From the NCBI RefSeq assembly GCF_012273895.1, contig NC_052114.1, forward strand, positions 10,025,927 to 10,089,926: a stretch of DNA of 64,000 nt. Reading direction: 5' to 3'. Both the position numbers and the translations under genes were made by a program. Under the pieces are notes generated by a model. It saw nothing but the letters and a program-made list of their open reading frames with translations, made no database searches and was not told the origin of the DNA. Position 1 is the stretch's first letter. Every line of letters starts with the position of its first letter. The stretch comes from Zerene cesonia. Taxonomy: Eukaryota > Arthropoda > Insecta > Lepidoptera > Pieridae. This document shows, piece by piece, positions 56,084 through 64,000 of the stretch.

Positions 56084-56257
56084 CTAGCTCTTCGCTTCGG
56101 TGTCGCCCGTGGTAAATATATATAGTCTACGTAATTCAGTGAAATTGCAATATTCCACTGATGAAATAATTTTTTAAATCCAGTTCAGCAGTTTGCGTGA
56201 AAACGATACAAACATACAAAAATACAAAAGTTTCCTCTATATAATATTAGTGTAGAT
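56084..56257 (+). repeat. family G interspersed repeat
   Basis: CTAGCTCTTCGCTTCGGTGT, CTACGTAATTCAGTGAAATT, GCAATATTCCACTGATGAAA, CAGTTCAGCAGTTTGCGTGA and a CTATATAATATTAGTGTAGA tail. More complete than the copy at 18500. Confidence 0.7.
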
Positions 56258-56697
56258 AACAAATGAAAATAAACGTGCTTAAAATAATAATTAAAATAAT
56301 ATCAGTGCCAAATGAATTTAATGAGCGCCGATACCAATCGACAAATTTCCAATAATTAATCACTTGGTACTAATTGCTCTTATTTTGTCCGCTAATTACC
56401 GTGGGAAAGGACTCGAACATGCACTTATCTCTAACGTTTGTGGAAAAAGGAAGAAAACACATTGCCGCTTTGATTCCAGATTTAATTTGGCGTTATTTGG
56501 AATATACACATCGATACAGAAATAAGATGATGCAATATGCATTCAAATATACGAGTAGTATTTATATTTATTGCAGTGAATGCTGTTTTAGCAATAGACC
56601 AATCAGAAGATTAAAACAGTAAAATAAATATGTTCATCTTTCATTTAGATAGTCGAACTCGAAGTCGAAGATAGTCGAAAAATCATCTCGAAGAAGC

Positions 56698-56795
56698 TTT
56701 GACGATATGTGAGATATTCCAGCCACACTCGACCAGTGCAATGGATAGCTGCCTCTAGTTAGGCAATTGGAATTACAAATCTCATTGAGAACAGT
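56698..56795 (+). repeat. possible S SINE remnant
   Basis: TTGACGATATGTGAGATATT, CCAGCCACACTCGACCAGTG and CAATGGATAGCTGCCT track the S 3' half. Divergence is high, and the tail is missing. Confidence 0.35.
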
Positions 56796-56898
56796 GTGAA
56801 TAAACTTTTGAAATTTACCAAATAATTGTGTGCTCGGCAACAGGCCCTGATCTCGCGCTCTCAGTTTTTTAGTCCAAAAAGCCTATGTCCTTCTGTTT

Positions 56899-56958
56899 CA
56901 AAAATTGTAATTGTTTAACTAATGTTTGTGTAACAAAAATTGTAATTGTTTAACTAAT
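56899..56958 (+). repeat. 25 bp direct repeat, 35 bp period
   Basis: 56899..56923 and 56934..56958 are identical, each containing AAAAATTGTAATTGTTTAAC, with 10 bases between. A small tandem duplication. Confidence 0.8.
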
Positions 56959-57074
56959 TGTGTATTCAAATCCCTAACTTCAGAGTTTACAAAGAGAAAA
57001 GATGCGATAAGTCCTCCTATGTATATTGTGATACTTGTATTATTAGTCCTTTATTATGTGTCCGCTAAGATCAT

Positions 57075-57145
57075 CGAACTGGTGATTCGCCCGATGGTAA
57101 ACGAACACCACCCACTCATAAACATTTTCAGTATTTTTACAACTA
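57075..57145 (-). repeat. W element, 3' fragment
   Basis: GAACTGGTGATTCGCCCGAT, GGTAAACGAACACCACCCAC, TCATAAACATTTTC is the W 3' end in reverse (compare 20205..20260). Confidence 0.6.
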
Positions 57146-57654
57146 ACAATATGCTGTCTATTCAAAGTCTGATCCTACCAGCCAAATAACATGTACGTTG
57201 TTCCAAATAATCCTTATTTAAAGTTCTTTATCAGTAACTAGTAAACCCATGTGAAAAGCTATATGGTCCACTCCTTAAATGTCGGTATTTGCAACAATGT
57301 TATTGTCTCCACAAAGTAACGACCTCCGATTTAATAAAAACTTGCTATCAAAACATTGTTTAACGTTTTTTTTCGAAGTTGCCTTATTTCTGGGACCTCA
57401 TTCATAATACGTTTTTTTGTTTATAATTTAACAATAATAAGTATGGAATTTTGTTTGACGAATGTGTTCTTCAAGATTCCGCAATACGTCACAATTGTTT
57501 CATAATTCAATCAGATGCTTTACGATCTTTACGACTGTTATGAATTTTATGTTTAACATTGGACAGATGTACAGATATGTTAAATAGATAGGACAGATTT
57601 CAGAAATTATCATAATGATGATTTTTTCCAGAAGATTTTGTTCAATGGTAGATT

Positions 57655-57772
57655 AAATAATTTTCATGCATTTCTTCTTTCCGAACGGCTGATAAATGTT
57701 AAACTGTGTTATGAAGATTCAACAGTGCTTCTATAAGAAATCTAATTGAATAATTAAATGTTTGAGTATGTG
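57655..57772 (+). mobile_element. LINE family T, 3' fragment
   Basis: TTTCTTCTTTCCGAACGGCT, ATGAAGATTCAACAGTGCTT, CTATAAGAAATCTAATTGAA, TAATTAAATGTTTGAGT. Ends at the start of the TTTGAG repeats. Confidence 0.65.
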
Positions 57773-58473
57773 TTTGTCATTTTCCAAATGACGCTTATCA
57801 GAAGATAAAATTAATATCTTAAATATACCCTCATCTCATTTATTTCAATACTGAAAAACGTAATCAATCTTTTTACATCCCACTACATTTAAAAATAACA
57901 GCAATTATATCGTATCTCGAACGGAACAAAATAAAACGATATATATATATCGGATACTCGTCGTTAGGATATTAATCTCGAGGGTTAGAGGGCGCACATG
58001 TGTGGCCGGACGTGCGACACGATGTTTTGTATGGATTAACACTCCTAGTCGCAGTTTTACACCCTACGATCCGATACGACGGACGACACCGGTCACTCAA
58101 ACAGGCAGAATAGACAGATTGAATATAATAGTAAAAGTGAAGAAAGAAGAAAAATATTTTATAGTAAAATATAATTTTTGTATAATGTAATATATCTCAG
58201 TATGTTTGGTGCAATAAATCATATTTGAATACTTTTAATATAGTACATCCGAAGATTTCGCGATGACATATTAGGTAGGATATAAGTTTATGGGTTTGAA
58301 AATAACATTTAAACTTTAACGTAAGTTTTAAAATTGACAGAAATGGTTAATTACATCACATATCTTAATTTATCTCTGAAACAGACAGCCAGTCTTAAGT
58401 AACAGAACTACTTACACGACAAACATATAATAAGATCATGGTACATTGATTTTATCAATTTTACTAAAAAAAA

Positions 58474-58546
58474 GGTCACGAGTGGCCAAATGGCAAGGCG
58501 TCGCCCAGATATCGCGAAAGACGCTGATTCGTATCCGGCCTTAAGA
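58474..58546 (+). repeat. tRNA-like sequence (pseudo-tRNA or SINE head)
   Basis: GGTCACGAGTGGCCAAATGG gives a good A box (TGGCCAAATGG). GATTCGTATCC about 30 bp later is one or two bases off the B box. AAGGCGTCGC and AAAGACGC suggest arms, but a complete cloverleaf with a paired acceptor stem cannot be drawn. No CCA or T-run terminator of note. I favour a worn SINE head. Confidence 0.45.
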
Positions 58547-59044
58547 TGAAATTTTTTCCATGCTACATTTTTAAAAACATTTACAAATTACATTTCATGA
58601 TGTTTAGAACTAGAAAAACATATTTTATGTCTTAAAAAGAGTCGTAAAGTGTAAATCTGCTGACAAGTCATTAGTTAGCGAGTCAACGTCTTTGTATAAA
58701 CAGCTACTTGTTTATCCAACACTCTGCACCTCCGGAACTACTTAACCGGATTATCCAATTTCGTCCGATCGCCTCACCTCGTGTTAATGCCTTAAGTAAC
58801 GTATCTATTTATGCATATTGTGAACATTCAGAGTTTCATTTTTCATGAAAAGAAATCTTTTATTTTGTATAATTTTTACAGTTTACGCAGTCTTATCATG
58901 AATAATAGTAATGTATAGATCAAATACCCATTCGTTTATTAATTAATAATTCACCCTAAGAGATATCGAGCCGAATTTATTCAACGTAGAGGGTTTTTCA
59001 TTAGATATTAATTACTTTTATTAGTTCTAGCAGGTCTGCGCTAT

Positions 59045-59215
59045 GCTACTGCGAATGGTGCGTGGAGGCCCCCAAAGGCTCATATGCTTTGCTTTATCCT
59101 GCCCAATCCAAACCTATATTCCTTTCTTAACCTATAAACCTTCCCTTTTAAATATCTCAAAAGTTTATGTGCAGTAGAGATCGCTTACTATCATAAAGCT
59201 AGTTTACTCTAATTA
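59045..59215 (+). repeat. W element, old degenerate copy
   Basis: GTGGAGGCCCCCAAAGGCTC, TTTATCCTGCCCAATCCAAA, CCTATATTCCTTTCTTAACC, TAAACCTTCCCTTTTAAATA, GCAGTAGAGATCGCTTACTA. The W order (C/T-rich middle, then GATCGCTTACCATCA) is kept. Head and tail are lost. Confidence 0.55.
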
Positions 59216-59403
59216 AGAAATAAATATAGCTTTAAAAACTAATAAACACGCTTTTATGATAGAATCGACTAAATTGTCTGACGTGCTCTTATACTGAGTC
59301 TACCCAAATTATTTTATCCTTGCGATCCTAATCAGGATAGCAATATAAACTCATAAAATTATTGTATTGTCCCCGATGCTTGATAAGTGTGCAATGCTTG
59401 AAA

Positions 59404-59560
59404 TAAATATTTTCGTGTGTTTGATTTTACGCGAGTATTATACATTTAGAAATTAAAAATTCCGCGATTTATATTTTATTTTAAATAATAGGTTAATAAT
59501 ATAATGAATAAGTTGCGTTTAAAATCCGCAAAAAAAGTTTTTAATTCCTAAATATTTTCG
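59404..59560. mobile_element. minimal Penelope-like derivative with 12 bp target duplication (family P)
   Basis: TAAATATTTTCG is present at 59404..59415 and 59549..59560, exactly bracketing a 133 bp element. The element begins with the same 32 bp extension as 41408..41439 (TGTGTTTGATTTTACGCGAG), then an AGAAATTAAAAATTCCGCGA arm, a short spacer, GGTTAATAATATAATGAATA, and the inverse arm ending GTTTTTAATTCC. There is no coding sequence. The target duplication fixes the element boundaries and shows it moved as a unit or lost its interior after insertion. Confidence 0.75.
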
Positions 59561-61637
59561 CTTAAAGTAAGTCAAAATCGAGTCTTAAAGAGTGGGTTAC
59601 ATGCAAACGTAGGTGAAACTAACAAAAGTATAAATAAAAAACCAACACGCCTTTTTCTCATATTAGCAGCGGCTCTATAAAAAAAGGCGCTACACTTATA
59701 AAAACATCTTCAACAATATAATATTAATATATCTCCAACGATTTCCTAATACTCGGCGCGCCTCAGCAAGGCAAGGCCACGTTTCCGCAAATCTGAGCTG
59801 TGTTTCGACTTTCAGTGCCCAGCTATTTTTATGTCATGCCATAAAAAGTGTTTTAGGCGCGTTTATTAATCTCGTTGCAATATGGCTGCATTTTTTATTA
59901 AATAGAGCATTAAATGCGGAATATATTTGACCTTGGGTAGTATTATTTTATTGCTAAACCTAATGGATAAATAGTCTCATACCTAACCTAATCTATTGCC
60001 TAGGTCCAATGGTGACTGCATTGTTTAAATACTGAGCTTTTATCCAATAACTTCATTGGATTAGTTGTTTGGTGAAAGTTTAAAAAATATAACCATTCGT
60101 AATATATTTATTTAAGTTTATGTAAATAAAACAGCGTTTGAGTTTAATGATGATGATGAAATGTTTTAGAATTCCTTTTTACTAAATTAATCAAAACCTG
60201 CTCATGATCGGCTTTTTATGTTTACCAATTCTTTAATGGTACAATAAATCTTTACAAATAATCTGAGCGGTCGTGCTTAAAGAAAAAATAATTACATAAA
60301 CGATTTCGCAGATTTATAAAGAAATCAGCTAATCTCACAAGATTCCTGCTTGCTGAATAAAATAAAAATAATGAATAAATCGTGTTCAAAACTTTCTATT
60401 TGCGTGCATCTCCACAATTCCAGAAACCGAGTATTTCTTATAAGTATTTGATATGAAAGTTGAAATTATTGTCATATCCATATAATGGTCTTTTTATTGC
60501 GATTATCGTCTCGGAATTTATGCAAGATTGGATTATGTGTTCATCACTTAACCAGCTGTATAAATGAATAATTCCAAGGAGTCACTCGTGAGAAGCGAGA
60601 AAACATATGTACTTACTTTAAACGGTATTTCCCATATTAGATAAAACTATTCCTTCATACATATAAGCAAACTTACACAACTCCTCCCATTGATCATTCT
60701 TTTAAATACACGCCTTGGTCCAAACAGCTGTGCATATAGTGCCATTTTGTATCTTATTTTTTAGTCCATAAAAGTGATTTTTCCAACTGGCCCGCAGAGA
60801 TGAAAGCAGATATAAGGGGATTCTTCGATCGCACATAAAACTGTCTTTGTGGTGAATAAATTAGCGCTACAGCCTAATGGTCTAGTCTAGATATCTCTGA
60901 ATAATTGCGAGTTCACTCGCTGCAAGATTTTCTTTTCTCAGATTTAATAACATTATATATTAATTTTTACAATAGTTGTACAAAATGGCTTATATTTAAA
61001 ATAACATATAAGCCTTTCTAAATCGAAATAATCTCCATAAGAAAGACAAGCAAAGGAAAATAAGATTCCTACATGTCGCAGGTATATTGTGAAATCCGTC
61101 ATATTACAATTTCACTAGCGATATTATAATTAAACGGTAATCGACTCTATTACTCAAACTATAACGGCCTGAATTACAGGGCATTTTAATGTCACCGGGA
61201 AACTTTCTTATACGAGCTCCGTATTTACTGAACAGAACATATCTCCTTCCATAGAATGAAAACACAATCGAGACATTAGCTTAGAATAACACTAAGTACT
61301 GAGTGGCTCTATTTACATTACCGCCTAGGGTATTTTATCACTCATTGTTTCCTAATTTATGTACAACGTACTTATCTTCGATGTTTTATGCCATCTTTAT
61401 AAAGGGGGATGGATAAACTACTACAGAATTTTACCGGGCTTTCACTGATCGGCTTTCGGATTTCTGATCCGATGGTAAACGGTAAACACTGATCCAAGTA
61501 TTAGGGTCATTCAAATGTGCTTCATGAAAGTCGATTGTGCATGAGTTTAGTGTCAAATGTGTTCCCGAAAGCGGAGGAAATTTCAAATCGTAATATTTAA
61601 TTATATGAATATGGGCTGCCTCTATGTTTCGATATTA
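59561..61637. other. no gene seen
   Basis: A CG patch at about 59750..59830. A weak tRNA-like pattern at about 60866..60925 (CTACAGCCTAATGGTCTAGT, GCGAGTTCACTCG). GTTTGAGTTTAATGATGATG at about 60136 combines LINE T-like and S-like tail motifs in 20 bases. Nothing stronger. Confidence 0.4.
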
Positions 61638-61963
61638 TTGTGGGAGTCGAGCACGCTTCGGCACGAATTGGGCCAGCTCGCACCGGGGAAGTACCACACC
61701 CCCACAGAAAACCGGCGTGAAATAGTGGCATGCCACTGTGTTTCGTTCGGTGAGTGGGGGAGCCGGAGGCCTATTTCCTTTTCCTCACCCGTCCCAGTCC
61801 ATTCCTTCTTTCCTGTCATGAGTTCGTTCCTTTTCCCTTACCCACTAAAAGCGGGCAGCGCATTCGCAGAGGCACTACCTTTGCGAATGTTCATGGGTCA
61901 TGTTCATCGTTTACCATTAGGCGAACCACCAGCTCAGTTTCCCGCTATGCCATAAAAAAAAGA
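61638..61963 (+). mobile_element. W element, full-length
   Basis: From TGTGGGAGTCGAGCACGCTT to TTTCCCGCTATGCCATAAAA. It is very close by eye to 15291..15632 across the whole length. The long frame is again open (W part starting WESSTLRHELGQLAPGKYHT and ending at 61955), here extended upstream by chance to 132 codons. It carries the CATTCGCAGAGG / CCTTTGCGAATG stem at about 61860..61889. Confidence 0.8.
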
Positions 61964-63794
61964 CAATCAACATTTTACATACTTATTCTATCATTTTTAT
62001 TAACAGCAATGTAAGTAGCTATTTAACAAGAAATTGATTCAAGCGAAGGTCTATTTCTACTGAGTGTATAGTTTTCTCTAGATGACTCGTAGGCAATTTA
62101 ACTTGATACTAGCTTTTAGGGTAAAAGAGCTCCATTATTTAAGTAACAAACATTTTCAAGCTGAACTTAAAGAGAGAAAGGGGAAGGTAAAGGGAAAAAG
62201 AAAAGCCTTAATTCCTGTACTGTTTTGTTTGTTAGTTATTAATAAATAATATACATATAATTGTATACTTCTGCTGAAAACTTTGCAATTCTATTACATA
62301 ATAATTAAAAATGCTTCTCTTACTAAATACATACTCTTTTAACGATCCAAGCTAGCACTAATATTATATTTAAATACAGTCGGTAAAATATAAAAACAAA
62401 AGCGCTGTGTGTGAAATATTTTATATAACGCACAACCACACGCTCTCGGGCCACTTCCAGCAACTTCTTAGCAAACTGTCCATCGCCTCTCGGACTATGC
62501 AGCCGGCACTTATTTCGACATACGTCATAAAGTTTCTTATAAGGATGATTCTTATTCACTTAATGCAGCTATTAAAAGGCATAAAGATTAATTACATTAA
62601 AAATAACCGCATGCATTCGATATACATTTTTTTATTTTCAACTTTTAATATTTAAGAATCGATATAAAATCCTATGCAGGTGTAAGAATTGTTCATGAAA
62701 ATCAAATTGCAATCACCACTCATATAAATCACATAAACTAAAAATAATTACTGTAAATAGCTGATAAGAAATAAACTTTCTCGTTCAAACGAATCCTTGG
62801 GTTTAAGTAAGGTATATAAATCAACTAGCTTTTGCCCGCGGATTCGCACGCTTTAAATTCGACGTAGTTTAATACATATAAACCTTCCTCTTGAATTACC
62901 CTATTTATTAAAAAAAAACCCCATCAAAATCCGTTGCGTAACTTTAAAGATTTGAACATAGGGACATATGGACAGATTAAGAAACCGAATACTGTTATTT
63001 ATACTATGTAGTGATAACAAACCTAAAATCTATGAAAATTTACGTATATCCAAGATTATAAATATAAAGTAATGTTTACACTTCTCCTGACAAAACAACT
63101 AGTAATTAAGTCAATCTAGTTTCCTATCAAACAATACCACACGCCCAATGTGACCTGAAACCAATCTGAGTTGAACCATCTACCGAAACCTCAAACTTTA
63201 ATTGCACATTTCTTTTATCGTGTCGGATCTTCCAAATACTCCAACCTCTATCCGAGATGAACCGCGGAGATCAGCCGATAGCTCCGTCGTTCTTCCAGCC
63301 CAATGTGATAATCCGCTCCTAATAAAATCGCACCTTTTTAGGTTAAAACAAACGACATACTTCGTGATAGTTGGGGATATACAATAGTTATAAGCTACGG
63401 AGTGTCATTCTTATTGCTTCATATGGTATTGAAATCGTATTAGAAATATAACAGTGCATTTTAACAGTTTACTGAACTTATTTTTTAGGGAATCAATAGT
63501 TGTATACACAAATATTCACACGACAATTTTGCAATTGCAATATGAATAAGAAAGAGATTATTTATAAAATTAAGAAAAACTTATCTAAAAAGCGCGTTTG
63601 TATTATTATAATTTGTTTTGTTTAATCAACATCATTTATTTCGATTAAACACTACATATAACGAACAATTGTTTTCGTTGCTAATAAATGAACAAAGTAG
63701 ATCCTCGTGGATCGATACTTTGTTATTATTTGAATTTAAGACCGACAAGGTGATTATAATATTTATTGACTTCTATAGTCAGAAATAGCCGCTG
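61964..63794. other. no gene seen apart from one repeat
   Basis: About 62160..62210 is an A/G-rich run (AAAGAGAGAAAGGGGAAGGT) that may be a worn W middle in reverse. About 63210..63330 is lower in AT and repeat-free, with GATGAACCGCGGAGATCAGC. Frames near 62.4 kb open on both strands without a domain. Confidence 0.4.
62825..63015 (+). repeat. family C interspersed repeat, complete
   Basis: CTAGCTTTTGCCCGCGGATT, CATATAAACCTTCCTCTTGA, ATCAAAATCCGTTGCGTAAC, then ATACTATGTAGTGAT at the 3' end. The most complete C copy in the window, useful as a reference for the interrupted one at 29352. Confidence 0.8.
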
Positions 63795-63880
63795 GACTCA
63801 GGCCGCTGGTAATCGGTCGTTTTGGAAGTCTTTACAGGAGGCCTATGTCCAACCGTGGACGACTTAAAGGGCTGTAACAA
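63795..63880 (+). repeat. SINE-like 3' fragment (GTCCAACCGTGGACG type)
   Basis: GGACTCAGGCCGCTGGTAAT, CAGGAGGCCTATGTCCAACC, GTGGACGACTTAAAGGGCTG. Same type as 38222..38290. It lacks a GAT tail, so the end is worn or truncated. Confidence 0.5.
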
Positions 63881-64000
63881 CGATAGTTACAAGTAATAAA
63901 TGAAAATAGAAGCCCGGGGAAAGGACCCTGGGTTACATTGGACTCCCAGTATCCACTACGTAGTAGGCTACCGTGTTCCGTCGAGCTACTTTTAGAGACA

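Larger units (their letters stand above)
55076..57654. other. no gene seen apart from listed repeats
   Basis: A CG patch at about 55410..55445 (AGCCGCGTCGCCGCCCGGTC). Frames at 56374..56622 and 56926..57189 are short; the second runs through repeat-derived sequence. The rest is AT-rich. Confidence 0.4.
57773..59403. other. no gene seen apart from listed items
   Basis: About 57965..58110 is lower in AT and repeat-free (GAGGGCGCACATGTGTGGCC, ACGATCCGATACGACGGACG) with a 62-codon frame lacking a domain. The remainder is AT-rich. Confidence 0.4.

Overview
The window looks like chromosomal DNA of a moth or butterfly (Lepidoptera). It is AT-rich, has no operon-like organisation, and is full of short interspersed repeats of lepidopteran type. 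These include 'CTAGCT...' elements ending in ATTTATAATATTAGTA, tRNA-headed SINEs with (GAT)n tails, and a roughly 330 bp poly(A)-tailed element starting TGTGGGAGTCGAGCACG. The open frames present are short (138 aa at most). I found no host protein-coding exon that I can defend, so I read the window as intergenic or large-intron DNA. The species and nearby gene cannot be told from the sequence. Family letters (A-J, S, T, W, P) are my own labels, assigned by comparing copies within the window and by recollection of lepidopteran repeats; no database was searched.

Layout: 1-15 kb holds scattered CTAGCT-type repeats (A, C, D, E, H, I), several S SINE copies, a convergent pair of tRNA-derived SINE heads (6.7-7.0 kb) and a small fold-back Penelope-like remnant (3.4 kb). 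15-25 kb carries most of the W family (15.3, 17.2, 20.2, 23.7 and 24.1 kb), a small retro-insertion with an 18 bp target duplication, a diverged duplication flanking an A element (21.8-22.2 kb) and a 10 bp minisatellite. 25-36 kb has two perfect 22 bp-arm hairpins, a G-rich block, a C element repaired with copied filler DNA, and two abutting repeats at 35.5-35.8 kb. 39.1-39.8 kb is a SINE split by a non-LTR retrotransposon 3' end. 41.4-42.1 kb is an inverted, deleted Penelope-like element. 43.4-44.1, 53.0-53.4 and 54.6-55.1 kb are lower-AT, repeat-free segments that are candidate conserved regulatory DNA. 45-64 kb has further LINE tails (T), S and W copies, a chimeric A/B repeat (52.1 kb) and a very short Penelope-like derivative with a clean 12 bp target duplication (59.4 kb).

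No genes here work together as a pathway. The biology on view is retroelement insertion, nesting, template switching and decay, with possible cis-regulatory islands between. The strongest leads are the fold-back Penelope-like family (three copies), the W family (a frame kept open in dispersed copies and a stem with paired changes), and the repair and template-switch signatures. I do not see an undescribed multi-gene system.
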